Source: an uncultured Bacteroidia bacterium
GTDB lineage: Bacteria; Bacteroidota; Bacteroidia; Bacteroidales; UBA932
DNA length: 64,000 bases
NCBI GenBank assembly: GCA_902761655.1
Contig: CACWLD010000005.1
Location: 33,859 to 97,858 of the forward strand
Direction: 5' to 3'
Each line of letters begins with the position of its first letter. The first letter of the stretch is position 1. The translations under genes were made by a program, and so were the position numbers. The notes under the pieces were generated by a model, which did no database searches, was not told where the DNA came from, and saw only the letters and a program-made list of their open reading frames with translations. This document shows, one piece after another, positions 26,169 through 37,297 of this stretch.

Positions 26169-26770
26169 TGTTCTTCCTGTTCTTCTGCCACGCGCATATC
26201 GTGGATCAACTTGTTGGCCCTGCTGATCCTGGTCCTGACCGTGTTAAGGGGCATATCCAATTCCTGGGCTATCTCTTTATACTGCATCCCGTCCAAAAGG
26301 CGCATACGGGCAATCTCACGGTACAGTTCCGGCAGCTTGCGGACATAGCCAGCCGTCAGTTCCCCGCTCTCCACGTGAATGATGGAGTCCAGGGGTGTGT
26401 CCGTCTGGTCCGGAATGTTATCCACTATGGTTACGAAGGCGGCATCGTCATCAAGGTATATGAGGTCCTTGGGGTGCAGGCGGGTCTCCTTTTCCTGGAG
26501 GTCCAGGGCGGTGTTGCGCGCGATGACCCTGAGCCAGGTTATGAACTGGCTCTTGGAAGGGTCGTAGCTGCCTATCTGGCGGAACGCCTTCTCAAAACTG
26601 CGGGAGCAGATGTCGTCCACGTACAGGTCGTCCTGGCGGCGCATCATAGAGCGGATGTAGGTGCGCAGCTGGTCTATATAGGTGTCCCACAGAGCGGTAA
26701 ACGCCGTTCCGTTGCCTTGGATTGCGGCCTTTACCAGGTCGTTAATGGGCTTCGATCCAGTTTTTTCCAT
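26165..26770 (-). CDS. RNA polymerase sigma-70 family (ECF-type) sigma factor
   Basis: The ATG at 26770 (MEKTGSKPIND...) is preferred over an upstream TTG. The 201-residue protein has region 2, with DDLYVDDICSRSFEKAFRQIGSYD and FITWLRVIARNTALD, and region 4, with ELYREIARMRLLDGMQYKEIAQELDMPLNTVRTRISRA (helix-turn-helix). It has no neighbouring anti-sigma gene. It overlaps the 3' end of polA by about 29 bases and rsmG by 4 bases, so it is expressed with housekeeping genes. The regulon is unknown. Confidence 0.9.
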   Translation of the reverse strand: MEKTGSKPINDLVKAAIQGNGTAFTALWDTYIDQLRTYIRSMMRRQDDLYVDDICSRSFEKAFRQIGSYDPSKSQFITWLRVIARNTALDLQEKETRLHPKDLIYLDDDAAFVTIVDNIPDQTDTPLDSIIHVESGELTAGYVRKLPELYREIARMRLLDGMQYKEIAQELDMPLNTVRTRISRANKLIHDMRVAEEQEEQ

Positions 26771-29402
26771 AATTGCATTCAACAGTAAGGGGCACGGAAA
26801 GCTTTATCACGTTCTCCATACACCGGGTCACAAGGGACTTGAGCGCCTCAACTTCTTTTATATCGGTTTCAAACACAAGTTCATCGTGGATCTGCAACAC
26901 CATACGGCTGTTCATTCCGGATTCCCGGAGTTCCTTGTCCACGGCTATCATTGCCAGTTTGATTATGTCTGCGGCGGTGCCCTGGATTGGAGCGTTCACG
27001 GCATTGCGCTCTGCAAGGGCGCGGAGCGTGGCATTCTGGATATTTATATCCTGAATGTAACGCCTGCGGCCGAAGAGCGTCTGCACATAGCCGTCAGTGC
27101 GCGCCTGCGCAATGGTGTTGTCAATGAAGGCGCGGATGGAAGGGAACGACTCAAAGTAGCCGTCTATGAGCCTCTTGGCCTCGCTGCGGGGCACTCTGAG
27201 GCGCTGCGCAAGGCCAAATGCGGAAATGCCGTACATAATGCCAAAGTTTGCCGTCTTGGCCTTGCGGCGCTGGTCCGCCGTGACCTCCGCCACCGGAACA
27301 CCGAATATCTTTGCAGCGGTGGCGGCGTGCACGTCCTCCCCTTCCTGGAAAGCCTTGAGCATATGCCCGTCGCCGCACATATGCGCCATCACGCGCAGTT
27401 CTATCTGGGAGTAATCGGCCGATAGGATGAGCCCGTCAGGACCCTCAGGGACAAAGGCCTTGCGTATCTCGCGGCCGCGCTCGGTGCGGATTGGAATGTT
27501 CTGGAGATTGGGGTTGGAGGACGACAGCCTTCCCGTGGAGGTGAGTGCCTGGTTGAAGGTTGTGTGCACGCGGCCGTCTTGCTCGGAAATGTAGTCCGGG
27601 AACGGCTCTATGTAAGTGGAAAGCAGCTTCTTGGCTGCCCTGTAATCCAGTATGGCCTCTATGATTGGGTTCTTGTCCGCGTATTCAAGGAGAGTCTCCT
27701 CGTCAGTGCTCCAGCTTCCGCGTGCGCTCTTGCGCGCCTTGGGGTCTATCTTCATCTTCTCAAAGAGAACTTCCCCTATCTGCTTTGGCGATCCCACGTT
27801 AAGCGACGGCTCGCCAGAGAGCTTGCGCACAAGCGCTTCCTTCTCCGCGATTTCTGCGCGCAGGGAGTCCGCGAAGTCCTTGAGGGACTCCAGGTCAATC
27901 TTGACTCCAACGCGTTCCATTGAGGAAAGCACCCTGATCAGGGGCTCTTCCATTTTCTCATAAAGGCGAACTACACCGGCCTCTTTCATCTCATTCCAGA
28001 TGCGGGCGCTGATCTGCATTATGGCGGCCGCCTCCTTTATCTTGCTGGATGGCTGGGGAGCGGAGTCTTCGTCAGAGAAGAGAGTTCCGGTGAAGTCCCC
28101 TTTGGCTCCGTCATCCAGGCTTGTGCCAAGGTAGGACTTGGCAAGGATGTCCAGTTTATGGGTCTTCTCCGGATTGAGAAGGTAATGCATCAGTTCCACG
28201 TCCAGGATGCGGCCGTTGAGCTTTACGCCGGCAGCGGCCAGCAGGTTCAGCTGGTACTTGACTTCATAGCCTGTCTTGAGGACCGAAGGGTCCTCCAGCA
28301 GGCGTTTGAAGTCAGCCGCGGAGCCCTCGCTGGCAAAGCACTGATCTTTGTACAGCGTTGCCACGGTCACACGCCTGATGCCCGCAAAAATGCCCCTTCC
28401 GGAGCCTGGTTCCACAACAATGGCGCAGCGTCCTGCAGCGCAGGTGTTCAGTATCATCTGCGAAGGAGAGACCTTCTTGATGTCCAGTTCGGCAGAATAG
28501 GCGGCCGGCGCATCGGCAGGCTTTGACGCTGAAATATGTGATATATGCCGGGTCAGCGAGGCGAACTCGTATTTTGCAAAAAGGTCCGCAATCTCAGGAC
28601 TGAAGTCCATATTGACTGCCATTTCCTCCGTCTCCGGCTTTATCTCTATGTCTGTCTTGATGGTGACAAGTTCCTTGCTCAGGTATATGTGGTCAAGGGC
28701 GGCGTTGAACATCTGCTGCTGCTTTGGGGTCAGTTCCTCCAAATGGGCGTAGATATTCTCCAGGGAGCCGTATTTGCTTATCAGCTTGCCGGCACCCACC
28801 TCACCTATGCCGGTGACGCCTGGCACATTGTCAGAAGCATCGCCGCAGATTGCCAGCATATCTATCACCTGTACAGGGTCCAGGATGGAGTATTTGGCGC
28901 ATATTTCGCTTATGCCCACCACCTCAGCATCTCCTCCGGCCTTGCCGGGCTTGTACTGCCAGATGTTCCTTTGTATGAGCTGGCCGTAATCCTTGTCAGG
29001 GGTTACCATATACACGTCGTAGCCTTCCCTGGCGGCCTTTTTTGCGGCAGAGCCAAGGACGTCGTCGGCCTCGAAGCCGGGAATCATCAGCACAGGCACG
29101 TTCAGCGCCTTGCATATCTGGATCAAGGGGTCAAGGGCGTCTATGACCAGCTGCGGGGTCTCCGCCCTGTTGGCCTTGTATGGCGGATACATCTGGTTTC
29201 GGAAGCTTCCCCCCGGAGGGTCGAAGCCAATTGCCAGATGGGTGGGCTTCTCCTTCTCTATGAGTTCCAGGACATATTTGGTGAATCCGTACAGAATGGA
29301 GACATCCGCACCCTTTGAGTTTACCATAGGGCGCCTCAGAAAGGCGTAATACATCTTGAAGATGAGGGCGTGGCCGTCAATCAGAAACAATCTTCCCTGC
29401 AT
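26742..29402 (-). CDS. polA: DNA polymerase I, proofreading site degenerate
   Basis: The ATG at 29402 gives MQGRLFLIDGHALIFK; the earlier TTG is unlikely. The 886-residue protein has the 5'-3' exonuclease domain (FEADDVLG, TPDKDYGQL, GDASDNVPGV). Its polymerase domain carries motif A (LILSADYSQIELRV, about 664), motif B (RRKAKTANFGIMYGISAFG) and motif C (LQIHDELVFE, about 840). The 3'-5' exonuclease region is present as a fold remnant (about 300-480), but the DxE motif is replaced (CAIVVEPGSG). The next carboxylate position in 'GYEVKYQ' is Gln, and the third site is also missing. It fills gaps and removes primers. Confidence 0.95.
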   Translation of the reverse strand: MQGRLFLIDGHALIFKMYYAFLRRPMVNSKGADVSILYGFTKYVLELIEKEKPTHLAIGFDPPGGSFRNQMYPPYKANRAETPQLVIDALDPLIQICKALNVPVLMIPGFEADDVLGSAAKKAAREGYDVYMVTPDKDYGQLIQRNIWQYKPGKAGGDAEVVGISEICAKYSILDPVQVIDMLAICGDASDNVPGVTGIGEVGAGKLISKYGSLENIYAHLEELTPKQQQMFNAALDHIYLSKELVTIKTDIEIKPETEEMAVNMDFSPEIADLFAKYEFASLTRHISHISASKPADAPAAYSAELDIKKVSPSQMILNTCAAGRCAIVVEPGSGRGIFAGIRRVTVATLYKDQCFASEGSAADFKRLLEDPSVLKTGYEVKYQLNLLAAAGVKLNGRILDVELMHYLLNPEKTHKLDILAKSYLGTSLDDGAKGDFTGTLFSDEDSAPQPSSKIKEAAAIMQISARIWNEMKEAGVVRLYEKMEEPLIRVLSSMERVGVKIDLESLKDFADSLRAEIAEKEALVRKLSGEPSLNVGSPKQIGEVLFEKMKIDPKARKSARGSWSTDEETLLEYADKNPIIEAILDYRAAKKLLSTYIEPFPDYISEQDGRVHTTFNQALTSTGRLSSSNPNLQNIPIRTERGREIRKAFVPEGPDGLILSADYSQIELRVMAHMCGDGHMLKAFQEGEDVHAATAAKIFGVPVAEVTADQRRKAKTANFGIMYGISAFGLAQRLRVPRSEAKRLIDGYFESFPSIRAFIDNTIAQARTDGYVQTLFGRRRYIQDINIQNATLRALAERNAVNAPIQGTAADIIKLAMIAVDKELRESGMNSRMVLQIHDELVFETDIKEVEALKSLVTRCMENVIKLSVPLTVECNYGKNWIEAH

Positions 29403-29408
29403 AACTTT

Positions 29409-29435
29409 CAAAGTTAATCAAAAAACTTATATTTG
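29409..29435. promoter_or_regulatory. Divergent promoters for polA (-) and tadA (+)
   Basis: A minus-strand TAACTTTG (plus-strand CAAAGTTA, 29409-29416) ends 6 bases before the polA ATG. A plus-strand TATATTTG (29428-29435) ends 15 bases before the tadA ATG. Both match TAnnTTTG perfectly. The polA transcript should have almost no leader. Confidence 0.55.
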
Positions 29436-29450
29436 TGCCGATGGAAAAAA

Positions 29451-29894
29451 ATGGAAAAAATACAAGAAGATATCAATTTTATGAAGCAGGCGCTGACCGA
29501 GGCAAAGGCAGCCGGTGCCGAAGGCGAAGTGCCCATAGGCGCCGTCATCACCTGCAACGGACGCATCATTTCCCGAGGCCACAATATGACGGAACGCCTT
29601 AACGATTCCACGGCCCACGCAGAGATGATTGCCATTACCGCGGCCACTGAAGCCCTTGGAGGCAAATACCTGCAGGACTGCACTTTATACGTTACGGTGG
29701 AGCCTTGCCCTATGTGCGCCGCCGCAACCGCCTGGGCCCAGTTGGGCCGGCTGGTTTACGGCGCGCCCGACCCCCGGCGCGGCTACTCCCTATTCTCCCC
29801 TTCCCTGCTTCACCCCAAGACTCAGGTAAGCTCCAAGATCCTGGAAGATGAATGCAGCGCCCTTGTAACTGATTTTTTCAAGAATAAGAGATAA
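29451..29894 (+). CDS. tadA: tRNA-specific adenosine deaminase-type nucleoside deaminase
   Basis: The in-frame ATG at 29451 gives MEKIQEDINFMKQALTEAKA. An ATG at 29441 is out of frame, and the GTG at 29433 lies inside the promoter. The 147-residue protein has the zinc/catalytic motifs HAEMIAI (HAE) and PCPMCAAA (PCxxC), normal for the TadA/CDA fold. It deaminates adenosine 34 in tRNA-Arg(ACG) to inosine; a guanine-deaminase-like role is the alternative. The tRNA-Gln gene follows directly. Confidence 0.9.
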   Translation: MEKIQEDINFMKQALTEAKAAGAEGEVPIGAVITCNGRIISRGHNMTERLNDSTAHAEMIAITAATEALGGKYLQDCTLYVTVEPCPMCAAATAWAQLGRLVYGAPDPRRGYSLFSPSLLHPKTQVSSKILEDECSALVTDFFKNKR

Positions 29895-29899
29895 TTTAC

Positions 29900-29907
29900 T
29901 ATCTTTG
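29900..29907 (+). promoter_or_regulatory. Promoter -7 element for tRNA-Gln
   Basis: TATCTTTG, a perfect -7 match, lies 11 bases before the first base of the mature tRNA, giving a short 5' leader for RNase P. It overlaps the DNA just after the tadA stop codon. Confidence 0.55.
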
Positions 29908-29918
29908 CGGCCTGGGAC

Positions 29919-29992
29919 TGAGGTATGGTGTAATGGTAGCACTACAGATTTTGGTTCTGTCTGCCCAGGTTCGAATCCTGGTACCTCAACCA
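29919..29992 (+). tRNA. tRNA-Gln (anticodon TTG)
   Basis: A full cloverleaf is visible. The acceptor stem TGAGGTA (29919-29925) pairs with TACCTCA (29982-29988). The anticodon stem ACAGA/TCTGT encloses the loop TTTTGGT with anticodon TTG. The T arm CCAGG-TTCGAAT-CCTGG is intact. The CCA end is encoded (29990-29992). It reads CAA codons, and CAG by wobble. Confidence 0.96.
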
Positions 29993-29997
29993 TCAAA

Positions 29998-30023
29998 AAG
30001 GGCGACCCTTGAGGGCCGCCCTT
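29998..30023. terminator. Bidirectional terminator between tRNA-Gln and the esterase gene
   Basis: A hairpin AAGGGCG-A-CCC-TTGA-GGG-C-CGCCCTT spans 29998-30023. On the minus strand it is followed by a T run (from plus-strand AAAAA), a good intrinsic terminator for infB-esterase. On the plus strand a weaker ATTCGTTT follows the tRNA. Confidence 0.75.
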
Positions 30024-30029
30024 ATTCGT

Positions 30030-33655
<3,626 letters not shown>

Positions 33656-33673
33656 ATAAACCCCTTTATGTTT

Positions 33674-34939
33674 TTAGTCCTCGAATTCCTCGCGGAGTAT
33701 TTTCATTACTTCTTCTACAGTCTCATCCTCAAGGTCAGCCCTCTTGGCAATGTCCTCAGGAGAGAGAGCCAGTACGCTCTTGGCGGTGTCGCATCCGATG
33801 CTTTCAAGCCTCTCGATGATCCACTCGTCAATCTCGTTGGCGAATTCGCTCAGCAGAACGTCCTCTTCCTCTGCGGAAGCATCCTTTGGAAGCTCCCTCC
33901 AAACCTCGATCTCCCTGTCAACCAGCATACCTGCAAGGCGGATGTTGACGCCTCCGCGGCCAATACCCTTCTTGACCTCCTCCGGCTGCATAAACACCTT
34001 GACCTTCTCTTCAGGAGAAGATCCCATATCTATCGAGGAGATATGTGCCGGGCTGAGGGCCCTCTGGATGAGGAGCTGCGGATTTGCAGTCCACTGAAGC
34101 ACGTCTATGTTCTCGTTGCGAAGCTCACGCACTATTCCAAGGATCCTGCTTCCCTTTACGCCGATGCAGGCTCCAATAGGGTCGATCCTCTCGTCATAGG
34201 ACTCTACCGCCACCTTTGCCCTGTCGCCGGGAACGCGGACAACCTTCTTGACAGTGATGAGGCCGTCGCCAATCTCCGGAACCTCCTGCTCGAAGAGTCT
34301 CTCCAGGAATTCCGGAGTAACCCTTGAAAGGACAATGTACGGAGTGGTGTTGTTCTTCATCTCAACGCTCTTGATGATTGCGCGCACCTCGTCGGCTTTC
34401 TTGAAATGTTCGCCGGGAATCTGCTCGGACTTGGGGATGCGAAGCTCGTTGCCGTCCTCGTCAAGGATGAGGACTTCCTTAGACCAGGTCTGGTAAACCT
34501 CGCCGGTGAAGATCTCTCCCACCTTCTCGGAGTACTTCTTGAAAACGTTGGCCTTTTCAATGTCCATAATGCGTCCCTGCAGGTTCTGCCTGATGTTCAG
34601 GATGCCGCGGCGGCCGAAGGAAGAGAGGGGGAACTTCTTGGAGTAGGAGTCTCCAATCTCGTAGTCGTCGTCTCCGCTGTCTTCGATCACCTGCTCCAGG
34701 GTCATCTGGGCGTTGGGGTTCTCCACGGTCTCTACAATCTCAAAGTTCTGGTAGATCTCGCAGGTTCCCTTGTCTACGTTGACAATGACGTCAAAGTTGT
34801 CTGACGATCCGTAAGTCTTGGCAATCTGGGTAAGGAATACGTCCTTGAGTACTCCCATCATCACAGGTCTGTCAATATTCTTCTCATCCTTGAAATCCTT
34901 GAAGGCGTCGATGAGAGTGATTATCTGTTCTTTTTCCAT
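33674..34939 (-). CDS. nusA: Transcription termination/antitermination factor NusA
   Basis: This 421-residue protein has the N-terminal RNA polymerase-binding domain, an S1 domain (about 130-200), then KH1/KH2 with DPIGACIGVKGSRILGIVRELRNENIDVLQW and RGGVNIRLAGMLVDREIEV. A short acidic C-terminal helical tail (EVMKILREEFED) ends the protein. NusA controls pausing, termination and rRNA antitermination. It lies between rimP and infB, the universal arrangement. Its length is normal for a form without the extra C-terminal acidic repeats. Confidence 0.95.
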   Translation of the reverse strand: MEKEQIITLIDAFKDFKDEKNIDRPVMMGVLKDVFLTQIAKTYGSSDNFDVIVNVDKGTCEIYQNFEIVETVENPNAQMTLEQVIEDSGDDDYEIGDSYSKKFPLSSFGRRGILNIRQNLQGRIMDIEKANVFKKYSEKVGEIFTGEVYQTWSKEVLILDEDGNELRIPKSEQIPGEHFKKADEVRAIIKSVEMKNNTTPYIVLSRVTPEFLERLFEQEVPEIGDGLITVKKVVRVPGDRAKVAVESYDERIDPIGACIGVKGSRILGIVRELRNENIDVLQWTANPQLLIQRALSPAHISSIDMGSSPEEKVKVFMQPEEVKKGIGRGGVNIRLAGMLVDREIEVWRELPKDASAEEEDVLLSEFANEIDEWIIERLESIGCDTAKSVLALSPEDIAKRADLEDETVEEVMKILREEFED

Positions 34940-34957
34940 TTATAGTATTATTAATAT

Positions 34958-35239
34958 TTATTCATCCTGGGTACGAAGCAGTTCGTCAGCCTCCTCGGCG
35001 CTGATTCCAACGGAACTGACAGTCAGGGAGTAATCCTCTATGTTACGGTCGAAGGCGGCAAGGACCGCCCTGTGTACGTACTCGCAATCTGCAATGTCAA
35101 CATCGGCCGAAGGCTTGTCAATGGCCACGAAGAATACGTTGTCGTCGTCGTTGAAGTCAAGTTCCGCGACGGTGCATCCGCGCTCTGCCGCGGCCTGCTC
35201 CAATACTTTTACTAACTCTGATTTTTCCATAATGCTCAT
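34958..35239 (-). CDS. rimP: Truncated ribosome maturation factor RimP (N-terminal domain only)
   Basis: This 93-residue protein lies immediately upstream of nusA, the rimP position. The N-terminal RimP domain is recognisable: KVLEQAAAERGCTVAELDF, VDIADCEYVHRAVLAAFD and the 'YSLTVSSVGIS' strand that corresponds to 'Y.LEVSSPGl'. The C-terminal SH3-like domain (about 60 residues) is absent. Only 18 bases separate its stop from nusA, so no remnant or frameshifted continuation exists. Starts at 35239 and 35230 are both possible. Whether it still supports 30S maturation is open. Confidence 0.8.
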   Translation of the reverse strand: MSIMEKSELVKVLEQAAAERGCTVAELDFNDDDNVFFVAIDKPSADVDIADCEYVHRAVLAAFDRNIEDYSLTVSSVGISAEEADELLRTQDE

Positions 35240-35282
35240 TAAAAAATAGGAACCTTGCGGCCCCTATCTCTTTCACTGGATG

Positions 35283-35314
35283 CAAAAATACTTATTATTT
35301 GCTAAATTTGCAAA
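35283..35314. promoter_or_regulatory. Divergent promoters for rimP-nusA-infB (-) and lpxD (+)
   Basis: On the minus strand TTTG (plus-strand 35311-35314) stands 20 bases from a TATTTTTG -7 element (35283-35290), giving a rimP leader of about 45 bases. On the plus strand TAAATTTG (35303-35310) lies 19 bases before the lpxD ATG. The two promoters interleave, so they probably interfere. Confidence 0.6.
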
Positions 35315-35329
35315 TAAAGCGCACATACT

Positions 35330-36319
35330 ATGGAATTTACAGCCAAAGAACTAGCCCGTATCCTTAACGGAACAGTGGACGGAGACGAGAACGCAAAAGC
35401 CAAAAGCTTTGCCAAGATAGAACACGGAAAAAACGGCAGCCTGTGTTTCTTTGCCAACCCCAAATACGAGCAGTACGTATATACGAGCAAGGCCAGCATC
35501 CTGCTGGTCAACAAGGACTTCCAGCCAACGGCAAAGGTAGGGCCCACAATGGTCCGTGTAGAAAACGCATACACCGCACTGGCAGACCTCCTCAAGTATG
35601 TGGCTGACAGCAAAAAGACCAACAAGAGGCACCGCAGCCTCTCCTCCCCCGTTCCACTCAGCGCTTCAATTGGCAAGAAGGTTTTCATAGGCCCTCACTG
35701 CAGCATCGGCCGCAACGTGAAGGTTGGAGACCGCAGCCGCATAATGGGCAACGTATTCATTGGCGCTGGCACCACCATAGGGGAAGACTGCATAATCTAT
35801 CCAGGCGTAAGCATCTATCCGGGAATGAAGATAGGAGACAGGGTGATCCTGCATTCCAACTGCGTGATAGGATCGGACGGATTTGGCAACGCACAGCAGC
35901 CTGACGGCTCCTGGGAGAAGATAGAGCACCTGGGTAACGTAATAGTAGGCAATGACGTGGAGATTGGCGCCTGCACCACGGTTGACCGCGCTCCAATGGA
36001 ATCCACCATCATAGGCAACGGTGTAAAGATTGACAACCTGTGCCAGATTGCACATAATGTCCAGATTGGGGACCATACCGTAATGGCGGCGCAATGCGGA
36101 ATAGCCGGATCCACAAAAATTGGCAAATACTGTATGCTGGCGGGCCAGGTTGGCATAGTGGGACACCTTACCATTGCAGATCACACCACCTTCTGCGCCC
36201 AGGCCGGCGTGATTGGAAACGTGCGCAAGGAAGGAGAGGTCCTTTTTGGAACTCCGGCAATCGACCGTCTCACTTATCTCAAGAGCTACGCAGTATTCAA
36301 GAGCAACGGTAAACAATAA
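35330..36319 (+). CDS. lpxD: UDP-3-O-(3-hydroxyacyl)glucosamine N-acyltransferase
   Basis: This 329-residue protein has an N-terminal uridine-binding domain ([20 protein letters not shown]). A left-handed beta-helix of hexapeptide repeats follows ([19 protein letters not shown] and others), with the conserved '[12 protein letters not shown]' and the catalytic-His region '[28 protein letters not shown]'. It adds the second acyl chain in lipid A synthesis in the cytoplasm. It begins an lpxD-lpxC-lpxA-wbqC cluster; lpxC also has its own promoter. Confidence 0.95.
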   Translation: MEFTAKELARILNGTVDGDENAKAKSFAKIEHGKNGSLCFFANPKYEQYVYTSKASILLVNKDFQPTAKVGPTMVRVENAYTALADLLKYVADSKKTNKRHRSLSSPVPLSASIGKKVFIGPHCSIGRNVKVGDRSRIMGNVFIGAGTTIGEDCIIYPGVSIYPGMKIGDRVILHSNCVIGSDGFGNAQQPDGSWEKIEHLGNVIVGNDVEIGACTTVDRAPMESTIIGNGVKIDNLCQIAHNVQIGDHTVMAAQCGIAGSTKIGKYCMLAGQVGIVGHLTIADHTTFCAQAGVIGNVRKEGEVLFGTPAIDRLTYLKSYAVFKSNGKQ

Positions 36320-36322
36320 TTA

Positions 36323-36352
36323 TTGAATTGTCGCATAATTATTGTATCTTTG
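36323..36352 (+). promoter_or_regulatory. Promoter for lpxC
   Basis: TTG at 36323-36325 is followed, 19 bases later, by a perfect TATCTTTG at 36345-36352, 8 bases before the lpxC ATG at 36361. It lies in the 41-base gap after lpxD, so lpxC-lpxA-wbqC can be expressed independently. Confidence 0.6.
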
Positions 36353-36360
36353 CTTGATTT

Positions 36361-37290
36361 ATGAAGCAAAGAACACTCAAGAAGAGTTATTCCTTCTCCG
36401 GAAAAGGCCTTCATACCGGTAAACCGGTAACGATGACTGTCAAGCCAGCCCCTGAGAACACTGGAATAATCTTCATCCGCACGGATATTGACCAGCGCCC
36501 TGTGATAGAGGCCCGGGCCAGCAATGTTTCCAAGACAGACCGCAGCACTACCCTCTGTCAGGATGGTTTTGCCGTATACACGGTGGAGCATATTCTCTCC
36601 GCCCTCACCGGTCTTGGTGTAGACAACGCAATAATTGAACTGGATAACATAGAAGTGCCAATTATGGACGGCAGCGCCCGCAAGTACGCCATTCTTATGG
36701 GAAAGGACGGTACCGTGGAGCAGAATGCTGAAAGGCGCTATATAAACATAGACAGCCCCATAGAGGTCAAGGACCCTAACGGCTCCTACGTAAGGATAGA
36801 GCCGGCACCCAGGGCGGACTATGACGTTACCATAGACTTCGGGTCAGAGGTCATAGGCATCCAGAGTGCCCACTGGGATCCTGATGTAGACTATATTTCC
36901 CAGATAGCCCCCTGCCGCACATTCTGCTTCTTCCACGAGGTGGAATTCCTGCTGGCCAACAACCTCATCAAGGGAGGAGACATCCACAATGCCATTGTGA
37001 TTGTAGAGCATCCTATCTCCGAAGGGCAGATGGGCCTGGCTCGTGAGAAATTTGAGATGCCTATGCTCTCAGTGACCCCCCAGGGTTACCTCAACAACAT
37101 CAAGCTGCATTTCCCCAACGAATGCGGAAGGCACAAGATGCTGGACCTGATTGGCGACCTGCGCCTGTGCGGAGGTTTCCTCAACCTGTGCGGAGGTTTC
37201 CTCAACGCAAAGGTAACCGCCTATAAATCAGGACATACCATTAACACGGCCGCGGCCAAGGCCATAGAGAAGGCCATAGGTTTAAAATAA
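36361..37290 (+). CDS. lpxC: UDP-3-O-acyl-N-acetylglucosamine deacetylase, unfused and with a 7-residue internal duplication
   Basis: This 309-residue zinc enzyme has the ligand His in TVEHILSALTGLG, His and Asp in HKMLDLIGD, and the general acid/base His in YKSGHTIN. It removes the acetyl group in the committed step of lipid A synthesis. Two oddities stand out. First, the stretch between GDL and the catalytic KSGH contains LCGGFLN twice in tandem, adding seven residues compared with the family spacing. Second, in many Bacteroidota LpxC is fused to FabZ (about 460 residues), but here the protein stops and lpxA starts 7 bases later. Confidence 0.93.
   Translation: MKQRTLKKSYSFSGKGLHTGKPVTMTVKPAPENTGIIFIRTDIDQRPVIEARASNVSKTDRSTTLCQDGFAVYTVEHILSALTGLGVDNAIIELDNIEVPIMDGSARKYAILMGKDGTVEQNAERRYINIDSPIEVKDPNGSYVRIEPAPRADYDVTIDFGSEVIGIQSAHWDPDVDYISQIAPCRTFCFFHEVEFLLANNLIKGGDIHNAIVIVEHPISEGQMGLAREKFEMPMLSVTPQGYLNNIKLHFPNECGRHKMLDLIGDLRLCGGFLNLCGGFLNAKVTAYKSGHTINTAAAKAIEKAIGLK
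37165..37206 (+). repeat. 21-bp perfect tandem duplication inside lpxC
   Basis: The 21-base unit beginning CTGTGCGGAGGTTTCCTCAA occurs twice in a row (37165-37185 and 37186-37206). It is in frame and duplicates LCGGFLN. One copy restores the normal 18-residue spacing between GDL and the KSGH motif. Confidence 0.9.
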
Positions 37291-37297
37291 TAGAAGT

